DNA from: Halieaceae bacterium UBA5044
GTDB lineage: Bacteria > Pseudomonadota > Gammaproteobacteria > Pseudomonadales > Halieaceae
DNA: 45,110 bases
NCBI GenBank assembly: GCA_002416125.1
Contig: DIBU01000002.1
Span: 1 to 45,110, forward strand
Direction: 5' to 3'
In this document: in pieces, positions 1 to 7,567 of the stretch
How the letters are laid out: each line of letters begins with the position of its first letter
Position numbering within the stretch: position 1 is the first letter of the stretch
Notes under the pieces: model-generated
The model's input: only the letters and a program-made list of their open reading frames with translations
Told to the model about the DNA's origin: nothing
Database searches by the model: none
Program-made: the position numbers and the translations under genes

Positions 1-341
1 GGTTGATCACCAACAAAGACAGCACCCTGGCCGTGGCGGCACTGTGGGATGTCTGGCGAGGTCAGCCGGCCCCCTTGCTGTCTTGCACCCTGGTCACCAC
101 AGAAGCTGCCCCAGAGTTCCAGCCCTGGCATTCGCGAATGCCAGTGATGCTGTCGCGGGAGGAGTGCGTCCGCTGGCTCGACAATGCCGAGGAGATACTT
201 CCCGCTGATCCGCTATTTCGTGCGGAACTAAAATTCCCGTTGGCCCTGCACCCGCTGGCGTCGGGTATTGGCAATTCCCGGAACAAGGATGCGGCATTGC
301 TGGAGCCGGTCGGGAAAGTGGTGTGGCTTGAGGGTAGGTGA
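1..341 (+). CDS. SRAP (YedK/HMCES-like) family protein, 3' part
   Basis: C-terminal part of a SOS-response-associated peptidase (SRAP) domain protein; the N-terminus, with the catalytic Cys2, lies left of the window. The family forms a covalent thiazolidine crosslink with abasic sites in single-stranded DNA and so shields them during replication. Visible hallmarks are the core strand AVAALWDVWRG, the segment LVTTEA, and HSRMPVML, which carries the conserved active-site His of the HxRMP motif. A conserved tail with NSRNKDAALLEP resembles the family's N-x-(P/S)-R-N-D motif. The reading frame is open from base 3 and stops at TGA 339-341. The first Met-like codon (TTG at 3) is internal, not the true start. 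Family assignment rests on motifs only. Confidence 0.82.
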   Translation, partial: LITNKDSTLAVAALWDVWRGQPAPLLSCTLVTTEAAPEFQPWHSRMPVMLSREECVRWLDNAEEILPADPLFRAELKFPLALHPLASGIGNSRNKDAALLEPVGKVVWLEGR

Positions 342-728
342 TGGCTACAATGAGCCTCTCAGTGGCCGCCACGGCCCAGCTGACGCGCTGATCTACGTCT
401 ATCGATTGCATAAGCTGAGCTTGGTGTGAGGGCGGGACGCGATTACTGGGAGTGCTGATGTACCATTTTCGCTTTATGGGGATTAATGTAGGGATAGATC
501 TTAAATACTATCTAAGTCATTGAATTTATTGCGCTAGTGGTGCCGGAGATATCCGCGGGCAGGGATACCGGCTGCTCATTGCTGTGTGGATCAATGAGTC
601 GCCTCCAAGTGTGCCATCGAGGTAGGTCTGGGCAGTTGTTGGTCACTTTTTAAGCGTTTATTTTATGGCGGGAATATTGGCGGTAACTGAGCATTACCGC
701 CTGTAACTCATTGATTTATAAGGGATAG
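342..728. other. gene-free stretch with two small hairpins
   Basis: No convincing gene is seen between the SRAP stop and the tRNA-Ser. The stretch is more AT-rich than its surroundings. It holds two perfect inverted repeats: CTCATTG/CAATGAG (575-581 and 592-598) and GGCGGTAA/TTACCGCC (679-686 and 694-701, 7-base loop). The second lies just downstream of tRNA-Ser on the minus strand and could end that transcript, but only a short AATATT tract follows it, so its terminator role is weak. Confidence 0.4.
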
Positions 729-818
729 TGGCGGTGGGCCAGGGATTCGAACCCCGGGAGGGGATAAACCCTCAACGGTTTTCAAGACCGCCGCTTTCGA
801 CCACTCAGCCAGCCCACC
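729..818 (-). tRNA. tRNA-Ser (anticodon TGA)
   Basis: Class II tRNA with a long variable arm, read on the minus strand. The acceptor stem GGTGGGC (818-812) pairs with GCCCACC (739-733). The discriminator is G and CCA is encoded at 731-729. The anticodon loop is CTTGAAA with anticodon TGA, flanked by the GCGGT/ACCGT-type stem. The T-arm contains GGTTCGAATCC. It lies downstream of rne in the same orientation and appears to have its own promoter. Confidence 0.97.
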
Positions 819-852
819 GTGTTTGTTTTCCCGCCTTCAGCGAGAGAGCGCG

Positions 853-880
853 ATTATACAGTCCCTGCCAACGCGCACAA
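853..880 (-). promoter_or_regulatory. promoter of tRNA-Ser
   Basis: On the minus strand, TTGTGC (880-875) and a perfect TATAAT (858-853) are separated by 16 bases. Transcription would start near 846, about 28 bases before the mature tRNA. The spacing and perfect -10 fit a sigma-70 stable-RNA promoter lying between rne and the tRNA. Confidence 0.65.
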
Positions 881-916
881 GCCCTGGCGGGCCGGTGCGC
901 AGCAAAAGCAGTGCGT

Positions 917-3793
917 CTAGCCCTCGGATACACCGCTTGCGGCGGCGCCAGGGCGAGGCCCCCGTGGGTCATTGCTGGCGCGCGGCGCCACCTGGCCGCT
1001 GGCAGCCACAGGTGGGAACTGCTCTTCGCGGAACAGCGTCAGGTGCGCGGTGGTAATCGCCACCTCCTGCACCTGTCGCGGTGCCACGCGAGGGTCGTTG
1101 GCAGCGCGTCCGTCTGCGGTGAGACCAGCCGGCCGCGCCACAGGGGCTTCCGACGCAGCGGCTTCGGGAGCCGGTGCAGCGGGGGCCGGAGCAGGTTCCG
1201 CCGCCGGTGCCTCTGCGAGCTCAGGCGTTTTGGCCGCCTCGTCCGGCTCCGCGGGCGTGGGCGCTGCCGTATCGGGTTGCGCCTCGGCTGTCATCGCGGC
1301 GCTGTGCTCGCCATTTATGCTGCTGGCAGCGTCGGTTTTGGTGCTGCTCTCCACCTGCGCCGCCAATGGCGTGCTGTCGAGCACTTCTGCGGCGCTGACC
1401 GGCTCGCTGGCCGGCGCGTCTGCGGGTGCTTCGCTGTTGTCCACAGCTGTCTGTGCAGTGTCGGCCTGCGCTGTGTCACCGGTGTCGGCATCCGTCTGCG
1501 GACGGCTGCGGCGGCGACGGCGAGGTTCGCTACGCTTCATGTCCGAGGGGCGTTTGCGTGGCTTGCTGCCTTCTTCACTGGAGTCGTCTTGCCGGGCTTC
1601 CTGCTGGCGTCTGGCATAGGCTTCCAGGCTATCGTCATCGGAAGCATCTGCATCGACATCCGACTGGTCCTCTACCGGCACCACAGTGCGCTCGGCATCT
1701 GGGCGACGACGCCCTTTGCCACCGCGCCGCCGCGAACGCGAGTTGCCGCTGGATTGGCGCTCTTCTGAGGAGTCGTCCTGTGACCGGTTGCGTGACTCCG
1801 CTTTCTCGCCCCTGGTGGGCTGTGCGGATGCATCAGCCGCCTCATCCCGATCGTTGCGAGCCTGGTCGGCGTTGCGTGCATTGTTGCCATTGCGGCGGCG
1901 ACCACCGCGGCTGCGTTTGCGTCCACTGCGCTCACTACTGTTCTCGCTTTTCTCGCTGTCTGGCTCCGCAGCGACGGCTTTTCGCGCCTTTGGCTTGGGC
2001 GCCGGCTCTTCCGCCTTCGCCGGCTCGCCGAACAGCATGCCCATCAGTCGCGTCACAAGGCCGGGCTTCACCGCGGGCGCGGCGGGTTCAGCAGCCTTGG
2101 TGGTAGCTCCCTTGCCGCCGCGCTTACGCTTCGGTGCAGGTGCTTCGGCGGTGGTTTCCTCCCGCTCGGGCGCCGGTTGTGGCGCAGGCATCTGCGGCGC
2201 AACACGTTGCACTGCGGCCTCCTGCTGAGGAATGTTGGCGGAGTGAGAATCGCTGATAAGGTCGGTATCCGGCACCGCGATATCGATGGAGTAACTCACG
2301 GTGCGGTCTTCGCTGACTTCGTCGTCGCGCAGGCGCTGCACTTCAAAGTGCGGTGTTTCAAGATTCGGATTGGGAATCACCAGCAGTCGCGTGCGGCTGA
2401 CAATTTCGATATCGGAGAGGGCTGAGCGTTTCTCGTTGAGCAGGTATGCCGCCACATCCACGGGGACGATGGCGCGCACCTCGGCACTGCGGTCCTTGAT
2501 GGCTTCTTCTTCCATCAGGCGCAGGATGGATAGCGCGAGAGACTTGGTGTCGCGGATAGTGCCCTGACCTGTGCAGCGCGGGCAGACAATGGCGCTGGTT
2601 TCCCCCAGAGACGGACGCAGCCGCTGGCGCGACATCTCCAGCAGGCCAAACCGCGAGATGCGCCCCACCTGGACGCGTGCGCGGTCCAGCTCCAGCGCAT
2701 CGCGCATGCGGTTTTCGACAGCGCGCTGGTTGCGTGCGGCCAGCATGTCGATGAAGTCGATGACCACCAGGCCACCCATGTCCCGCAGCCGCAGCTGGCG
2801 CGCGATTTCATCGGCCGCTTCAAGGTTGGTCTGCAGGGCGGTGTCTTCAATGTCGGTGCCCTTGGTGGCGCGGGCGGAGTTGATGTCGATGGAAACCAGT
2901 GCTTCCGTGGGGTCAATGACAATGGAGCCCCCGGAGGGCAAGCGGACCTCGCGCTGGAAGGCCGTCTCGATCTGGCTTTCGATCTGGAAACGGTTGAAGA
3001 GGGGGATGGTGTCTTCGTAGCGACGAATACGGTTCTTGTATTTCGGCATGACCATGCTGACGAATTCATAGGCTTCGGCATAGGCATCGTCCGAGTCGAT
3101 CAACACCTGGTCGATGTCGTCGCGCAGGTAGTCGCGCACAGCGCGGATGATCACGTTGCTCTCCTGGAACAGCAGCGCGGGCGCCTTCACTTCCTTGTTG
3201 GCAACGGTGATGGATTCCCAGAGCTGCAGCAGATAGTTCAGGTCCCATTGCAGCTCTTCGGTGGTGCGTCCCACACCGGCCGTGCGGATGATAACCCCCA
3301 TACCGTTGGGGATTTCCAGCCCGCTCAGGGCTTCGCGCAGTTCGCTGCGGTCGTCCCCTTCAATGCGGCGCGAGATACCGCCCGCCTTGGGGTTGTTGGG
3401 CATCAGCACCATGTAGCGACCGGCCAGACTGATGAAGGTGGTGAGGGCCGCGCCCTTGTTGCCGCGCTCCTCCTTGTCGACCTGGACAATGATTTCCGTG
3501 CCTTCTTTTACGACCTCCTTGATCTTCAGGCGTCCCTCGCTGTTGCCGGGATCCTTGTAAAAGTACTCACGGGCGATTTCCTTGAGGGGTAGAAAGCCGT
3601 GACGCTCCGCGCCGAATTCAACGAAAGCGGCCTCCAGGCTGGGTTCAACCCGGGTAATCTTGCCCTTGTAGATGTTTGATTTCTTTTGCAGACGGGTGCG
3701 GTTTTCGATATCCAGATCGTACAGTCGCTGTCCGTCAACGAGCGCAACGCGCAGCTCTTCGGGCTGTGTTGCATTGATAAGCATTTTTTTCAT
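917..3793 (-). CDS. rne: ribonuclease E
   Basis: 958-residue endoribonuclease that starts mRNA decay, matures rRNA and tRNA, and scaffolds the degradosome at the inner membrane. The N-terminal half has the S1 domain (ENRTRLQKKSNIYKGKI onward, about residues 30-120), the RNase H-like and 5'-sensor parts, and the Mg-binding catalytic Asp residues in SIDINSA (about 302) and VVIDFID (about 345). The Zn-link cysteines are in CPRCTGQG (about 403-406). The C-terminal half is low-complexity (Ala, Pro, Glu, Arg) and disordered. GLVTRLMGMLFG (about 575-588) looks like the amphipathic membrane-targeting helix, followed by Arg-rich RNA-binding tracts. The far C-terminus carries RAANDPR and RASNDPR, a duplicated motif. 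It is slightly shorter than the E. coli protein (1061 residues). Start ATG at 3793, stop TAG at 917-919. A 585-base gene-free leader precedes it. Confidence 0.97.
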   Translation of the reverse strand: MKKMLINATQPEELRVALVDGQRLYDLDIENRTRLQKKSNIYKGKITRVEPSLEAAFVEFGAERHGFLPLKEIAREYFYKDPGNSEGRLKIKEVVKEGTEIIVQVDKEERGNKGAALTTFISLAGRYMVLMPNNPKAGGISRRIEGDDRSELREALSGLEIPNGMGVIIRTAGVGRTTEELQWDLNYLLQLWESITVANKEVKAPALLFQESNVIIRAVRDYLRDDIDQVLIDSDDAYAEAYEFVSMVMPKYKNRIRRYEDTIPLFNRFQIESQIETAFQREVRLPSGGSIVIDPTEALVSIDINSARATKGTDIEDTALQTNLEAADEIARQLRLRDMGGLVVIDFIDMLAARNQRAVENRMRDALELDRARVQVGRISRFGLLEMSRQRLRPSLGETSAIVCPRCTGQGTIRDTKSLALSILRLMEEEAIKDRSAEVRAIVPVDVAAYLLNEKRSALSDIEIVSRTRLLVIPNPNLETPHFEVQRLRDDEVSEDRTVSYSIDIAVPDTDLISDSHSANIPQQEAAVQRVAPQMPAPQPAPEREETTAEAPAPKRKRGGKGATTKAAEPAAPAVKPGLVTRLMGMLFGEPAKAEEPAPKPKARKAVAAEPDSEKSENSSERSGRKRSRGGRRRNGNNARNADQARNDRDEAADASAQPTRGEKAESRNRSQDDSSEERQSSGNSRSRRRGGKGRRRPDAERTVVPVEDQSDVDADASDDDSLEAYARRQQEARQDDSSEEGSKPRKRPSDMKRSEPRRRRRSRPQTDADTGDTAQADTAQTAVDNSEAPADAPASEPVSAAEVLDSTPLAAQVESSTKTDAASSINGEHSAAMTAEAQPDTAAPTPAEPDEAAKTPELAEAPAAEPAPAPAAPAPEAAASEAPVARPAGLTADGRAANDPRVAPRQVQEVAITTAHLTLFREEQFPPVAASGQVAPRASNDPRGPRPGAAASGVSEG

Positions 3794-4378
3794 GATGTGC
3801 CATTCTACCTGGTGCGCGCAGGTCTGGCGGGGCGGGAATCAGCCATACAGCCGGCCATGAGGCCGGACATAGCCGAGTAACGGTCCTGGCACTGACGTAG
3901 CGGCTGGGCCGATCACGCAGTGGTGAGGTACTACTCAGTACGCTCAGGTGAACTGTACAGGGCGAGAGGCCGTTGTCTGCCTGTCGCCGGGTAGTACTGC
4001 CGGTAGAGCCTGCGCGTGCAGGTCGTTACCCGGTCGGGGCCGCATCACCTGACGAATACGGCCGTACTGCCCAAAGCTTTCACTGATTCGGAGTCCCGGC
4101 AGTCTCACTGCGCGGTTCATACTGTATCGGCGCGGCTCAGCCTCAGTCCCGGGCTATGCCCTGTGGGTGGCGGGCGCGTCGACATCCGTTGTGTGCCTGC
4201 ACACGCAAGTGCGGGTATGATGTCTCCTGTGGGGCGCTGCGGTTACGTCGGCAGACCCTGCTGTCACCGGAGTGGTTGCGTTGTGCGTCGGGGGTAAGAC
4301 CCCTCGAGCCTGGCTACACGGCCCGGAGTATACCTGCATTTGCTAAGTGCTTCAATTATTTGGTGATTTCCCGAACCC
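3794..4378. promoter_or_regulatory. rne / rluC divergent intergenic region with long presumed rne leader
   Basis: 585 bases with no supported gene lie between the divergent rne and rluC starts. Short inverted repeats occur, for example GTACT/AGTAC around 3932-3946 (flanked by GAG/CTC with a bulged G), CCTGC/GCAGG around 4009-4022, and GGGGT/ACCCC at 4291-4303. In E. coli a roughly 360-nt structured 5' UTR of rne is itself cut by RNase E and gives autoregulation. The length here would fit that, but I could not align the E. coli hairpins and saw no clear promoter, so regulatory use is inferred. Confidence 0.4.
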
Positions 4379-5335
4379 ATGGTCAAAACACAAGCCACCC
4401 CTGTACCCAATGCAGTCCGTTTCGTCGAAATTGATGCGGACAGCGCAGGGCAGCGACTCGATAATTACCTGCTGCGCGAGCTGAAGGGGGTGCCGAAAAC
4501 ACGCATTTATCGGGGCTTGCGCAAAGGCGAGTTCCGCATCAATAAAGGGCGTGTGAAAGCCGAATACCGCCTGGTGGCGGGTGATGTGCTGCGGGTGCCC
4601 CCGCTGCACCAGCCCGAGCCCGGTGCGCCGGTGGTGGTGCCGGGCTACTGGGCCGGTGAAATCCAGTCGCGCATCGTCTTCGAGGACGCGGGACTGCTGG
4701 TGATCAATAAACCCTCGGGGCTCGCCGTGCACGGCGGCAGTGGCCTCAACTTCGGTTTGATCGAGTGCCTGCGGCAGCTGCGGCCCCAGGATCGCTATCT
4801 GGAACTGGTGCATCGGCTGGATCGGGATACCTCGGGCCTTATCCTGGTGGCGCGCAAGCCTGCGGTATTGCGGGAGTTGCACCGGCAGCTGCGAGGCGAC
4901 GGCGTAGACAAGCGCTATGTTGCGCTGGTGGCGGGGCGCTGGCCGCGTGAGCGGCGCATGGTGGAAGCCCCCCTGCAGAAAAATGTCGTGCAATCGGGTG
5001 AGCGTATGGTTCGGGTCGCCAAGGAGGGCAAGGCATCGGTGACCGGGTTTCAGGTGCTGGAGCAGTTTCATCGGGCCACGCTGGTGGAGGCCAGGCCCTA
5101 TACCGGTCGCACGCACCAGATTCGCGTGCACGCCCGCTTCGCCGGCCATCCGATTCTCGGCGATGACAAGTATATGGACGATGCCTGCGCCGAGCTGGCG
5201 CGCTCGCTGGGGGTGGGTCGCTTGTTCCTGCACGCTCGCTCACTGACCTTTACCTTGCCGGGCGCGGGGCAATTACGTCTTGAGGCACCGCTCGACAAAG
5301 ATCTAGAGACCATATTAGAAAATGCGCGTAAATAA
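4379..5335 (+). CDS. rluC: 23S rRNA pseudouridine synthase RluC
   Basis: 318-residue RluA/RluC/RluD family enzyme that isomerises uridines of 23S rRNA to pseudouridine (E. coli RluC acts at 955, 2504 and 2580). An N-terminal S4 RNA-binding domain (about residues 15-75, GQRLDNYLLREL, RKGEFRINKGRVK) precedes the catalytic domain. That domain carries HRLDRDTSG, with the catalytic Asp (about residue 147), then LVARKP and the C-terminal GRTHQIRVH motif. Position beside a divergent rne is the classic location of rluC and favours RluC over RluD. Start ATG at 4379. The stop TAA at 5333-5335 directly abuts the next reading frame. Confidence 0.94.
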   Translation: MVKTQATPVPNAVRFVEIDADSAGQRLDNYLLRELKGVPKTRIYRGLRKGEFRINKGRVKAEYRLVAGDVLRVPPLHQPEPGAPVVVPGYWAGEIQSRIVFEDAGLLVINKPSGLAVHGGSGLNFGLIECLRQLRPQDRYLELVHRLDRDTSGLILVARKPAVLRELHRQLRGDGVDKRYVALVAGRWPRERRMVEAPLQKNVVQSGERMVRVAKEGKASVTGFQVLEQFHRATLVEARPYTGRTHQIRVHARFAGHPILGDDKYMDDACAELARSLGVGRLFLHARSLTFTLPGAGQLRLEAPLDKDLETILENARK

Positions 5336-5341
5336 TTGAAT

Positions 5342-6001
5342 ATGGTAGTTATATTTGACTGGGATGGGACGCTTTGCGACTCCGTGGAGCAGATTGTGCA
5401 GGCCATGCAGGCGGCGGCGCAGGCCTGCGACCTGCCGGTGCCGGAGGCCGATGCCGTCAGGCACATCATCGGCCTCAGTCTGGTGACCGCGATGCCCCTG
5501 CTGTTCCCGGGCAGTTCGGCAGCACAGCAGGAGGCTATGCAGGCCGCCTATGCCCGCTGTTACCGTGCGCTGGACCCCGGGCCGGCGACTCTGCACGAGG
5601 GCGCCCTGGAGACACTGGACTGGCTGCGCGCTTCCGGGTTTGAAGTGGCCGTTGCGACGGGCAAGAGTCGACGGGGGCTGGATCGTGTCCTGCAGGGTCT
5701 GGGTCTGGAGGGCTACTTCCACAGCACACGCTGTGCCGATGAGACACGCTCCAAGCCGCATCCGTTGATGTTGGAAGAAATCCTGCTGGAGCGCGGCAAA
5801 GCGGCGCACTCCGCCCTGATGGTGGGCGACTCAGAATACGATCTGGAGATGGCGCGGCGCCTCGGCATGCCCTCGGTGGGCGTGACCTTCGGCGTGCATT
5901 CGCGCGAACAGCTTCTGCGCCACCGCCCGCTGGCACTGATTGACCGGCTGGCCGCGTTGCGGGAGCTGCCCCATGTGTTGTCTCAGGCCAGTATCGGGTA
6001 A
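5342..6001 (+). CDS. HAD-superfamily hydrolase, phosphoglycolate-phosphatase-like
   Basis: Haloacid-dehalogenase fold phosphatase of the Gph-like IA subfamily. Motif I FDWDGT holds the nucleophile and acid/base Asp pair, followed by a helical cap (about residues 15-80). Motif II Thr is in VATGKS, motif III Lys in SKPHP, and motif IV in MVGDSEYDLEMA. The substrate is not determined by sequence; small phosphate esters such as phosphoglycolate are typical. It starts 6 bases after rluC. ATG at 5342 is preferred, with TTG at 5336 as an alternative; neither has a good ribosome-binding site, so translation probably relies on coupling to rluC. Its last 19 bases overlap the end of maf on the other strand. 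The sppA gene found after this HAD gene in Pseudomonas is not present. Confidence 0.88.
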   Translation: MVVIFDWDGTLCDSVEQIVQAMQAAAQACDLPVPEADAVRHIIGLSLVTAMPLLFPGSSAAQQEAMQAAYARCYRALDPGPATLHEGALETLDWLRASGFEVAVATGKSRRGLDRVLQGLGLEGYFHSTRCADETRSKPHPLMLEEILLERGKAAHSALMVGDSEYDLEMARRLGMPSVGVTFGVHSREQLLRHRPLALIDRLAALRELPHVLSQASIG

Positions 6002-6561
6002 CCCGCCTCGCCAAGCAGGCGGGTCAGGGCGATGAGCGGCAGGCCCTCAAGGCTGCTGGGGTCGTCGCCTGCCATGCGCTCGAACAGGGCGATGCCCAGG
6101 CCCTCGCATTTGAAGCTGCCGGCGCAGTCCAGCGCCGGTTCCCGCTCGAGGTAGGCAGTGATTGCCGCCTGCGTCAGCGGGCGAAAATGCACGTTGAATG
6201 GCTCCACATGGGTCAGCTCCAGCTCGCCTGCGGCGTGGCAGACCGCCAGTCCGGTAAGGAAACGCACGGTGCGCCCGGAACTTGCCGTCAGCTGCAGCCG
6301 GGCGTTCTCCAGGCTGCCGGGTTTGCCGATCAGCCGGCCATCCAGCTCCGCCACCTGGTCGCTACCGATCACCAGGGCGTCGGGGTGGGCCCGGGCGACT
6401 GAACGCGCCTTGGCCAGTGCCAGACGCAAGGCCAGCTGTGCACCGGTCTCGCCAGCCAGGGGCGTCTCATCGGTGTCGGGCGGCAGGCAGCGGAAGGGGT
6501 GCTGCAGGCGCGCCAGCAAGGCTTTGCGGTAAGGCGAGGTCGAGGCGAGTATCAGGTCCAT
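5983..6561 (-). CDS. maf: Maf family nucleotide pyrophosphatase (YceF type)
   Basis: 192-residue Maf/Ham1-fold house-cleaning pyrophosphatase. E. coli YceF hydrolyses 7-methyl-GTP to the monophosphate; YhdE prefers dTTP and UTP. Signature motifs in order are LILASTSPYRKALL (N-terminal substrate loop with S and R), DTDE, KARSVA, VIGSDQVAELDGRLIGKP, SGRTVRFLTG, and DCAGSFKCEGLG. The SDQVAELDG segment and the maf-yceD-rpmF context match the YceF subgroup. ATG at 6561, stop at 5983. It converges with the HAD gene (19-base overlap) and diverges from yceD across a 98-base gap. Confidence 0.93.
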   Translation of the reverse strand: MDLILASTSPYRKALLARLQHPFRCLPPDTDETPLAGETGAQLALRLALAKARSVARAHPDALVIGSDQVAELDGRLIGKPGSLENARLQLTASSGRTVRFLTGLAVCHAAGELELTHVEPFNVHFRPLTQAAITAYLEREPALDCAGSFKCEGLGIALFERMAGDDPSSLEGLPLIALTRLLGEAGYPILA

Positions 6562-6622
6562 GATCAGGTTTTCCGCAAGCGACAGTGAAGGCTGTGAACT
6601 GGTTGTATTCTAAAGATATTTT

Positions 6623-6651
6623 TTGACAAAGGGGTAAACCGCCCCTATGAT
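6623..6651 (+). promoter_or_regulatory. strong sigma-70 promoter of yceD-rpmF
   Basis: A perfect -35 box TTGACA (6623-6628), 17-base spacer and near-perfect -10 box TATGAT (6646-6651), preceded by an AT-rich tract. Transcription is predicted to start near 6658, only about two bases before the yceD ATG at 6660. The message would therefore be leaderless or nearly so. Confidence 0.85.
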
Positions 6652-6659
6652 GCGCGCCT

Positions 6660-7196
6660 ATGTTGACCGACCCCCTTCCCGCGTCGCTGGACGTCCGCAA
6701 GGCCGCTACGCGTGGCGCGACCATCAGGGGCACGCTCAAACCGCTGGAATTGCCCCGTTTTCGGGATCTGCTGGCCGCAGACGAGGGTGTTGTTGAGGCG
6801 GAGTTGGCGCTGTCCAGGGATGAGGAGGGCAGGTACGTTGTGCGGGTGGTGACTGACAGTGCGGTCACGGTTACCTGCCAGCGGTGCCTGCGGCCCATGT
6901 CGGCTGCGCTACATTCGGAGAGCACCCTAGCGGTGGTCTGGACGGATGAGCAGGCCCGTCATTTGCCGGCGAGCCTCGACCCATTGATAGCGGGTGAGGA
7001 GGAGGTTTCGCTGCGGGAACTGGTCGAGGATGAGCTGATTCTGGCAATGCCGCCTTTCAGCTATCACGAGCAGGCGGAATGCAACACAGTTTTGGCGGAC
7101 CTCGCCGCGGAGCGCGTAGCAGACGAGCCCGTCGACAGGCCCAACCCGTTTGACGTGCTGGCGCAGTTAAAGCCCGGCGATACCCATCAGGAGTAA
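6660..7196 (+). CDS. yceD: YceD family (DUF177) 23S rRNA accumulation protein
   Basis: 178-residue DUF177 protein. The family is linked to 23S rRNA accumulation and is nearly always encoded directly upstream of rpmF. The zinc-ribbon-like pair in TCQRCLRPM (CxxC) and the later acidic motif LVEDELILAMPP followed by EC are visible. The C-terminal NPFDVLAQLK is the usual family ending. The start at 6660 is supported by alignment of LPASLDVRKAATRGA with the E. coli N-terminus (LPLTLDPVRTAQ), although almost no 5' leader is left after the predicted transcription start. It is followed by rpmF after 3 bases. Confidence 0.94.
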   Translation: MLTDPLPASLDVRKAATRGATIRGTLKPLELPRFRDLLAADEGVVEAELALSRDEEGRYVVRVVTDSAVTVTCQRCLRPMSAALHSESTLAVVWTDEQARHLPASLDPLIAGEEEVSLRELVEDELILAMPPFSYHEQAECNTVLADLAAERVADEPVDRPNPFDVLAQLKPGDTHQE

Positions 7197-7199
7197 GAC

Positions 7200-7382
7200 A
7201 TGGCTGTTCAACAGGACAAGAAATCACGTTCACGCCGCGGCATGCGTCGTTCACACGACTCACTTTCCGGCCCGACCCTGAGCGTCGACCAGACCTCCGG
7301 TGAAACCCACCGCCGTCACCATGTGACGGCAGATGGCTTCTACCGTGGCAAGAAAGTGGTCAATACCGGCAACGACGAGTAA
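7200..7382 (+). CDS. rpmF: 50S ribosomal protein L32
   Basis: 60-residue ribosomal protein L32, beginning MAVQQDKKSRSRRGMRRSHD, with the conserved family segment LSVDQTSGETHRRHHVTADGFYRGKKV. The zinc-binding cysteines found in some L32 proteins are absent, as in E. coli. The ribosome-binding site is AGGAG just upstream, at the end of yceD. It lies 3 bases after yceD, forming a two-gene operon that ends at the terminator at 7444-7471. Confidence 0.97.
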   Translation: MAVQQDKKSRSRRGMRRSHDSLSGPTLSVDQTSGETHRRHHVTADGFYRGKKVVNTGNDE

Positions 7383-7443
7383 GTCCGTTCCGGCTGGCAC
7401 TGCAGGCTGTTCACAGTCTACGTGTCGGTCATGGTATTGAAAT

Positions 7444-7471
7444 CAAAACGGGAGCCCAGGCTCCCGTTTTG
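7444..7471. terminator. bidirectional-looking intrinsic terminator after rpmF
   Basis: A perfect 12-base-pair stem, CAAAACGGGAGC / GCTCCCGTTTTG, with a 4-base loop (CCAG). The T tract within and after the right arm ends transcription of yceD-rpmF and separates it from fabD. In many relatives plsX would occupy this position. Confidence 0.88.
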
Positions 7472-7567
7472 CATTTTCAGGCTGGCGCGCGCTGGCTGTT
7501 CTACACTGGCGGTAACCCGTGCCACTGTTGCCGGGTAACTGTGTAAACCATAGAGGGTGCTATTGAT

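Noticed and set aside
728..1768. Long plus-strand frame (346 codons) opposite rne
   Set aside because: Antisense shadow in the GC-rich, Ala/Arg-rich RNase E tail. It starts inside tRNA-Ser and shows low-complexity Arg/Cys content with no domain.
4379..5335. Assignment of the pseudouridine synthase as RluD
   Set aside because: RluD is usually linked to yfiH and clpB. Neighbouring rne and the HAD gene fit RluC.
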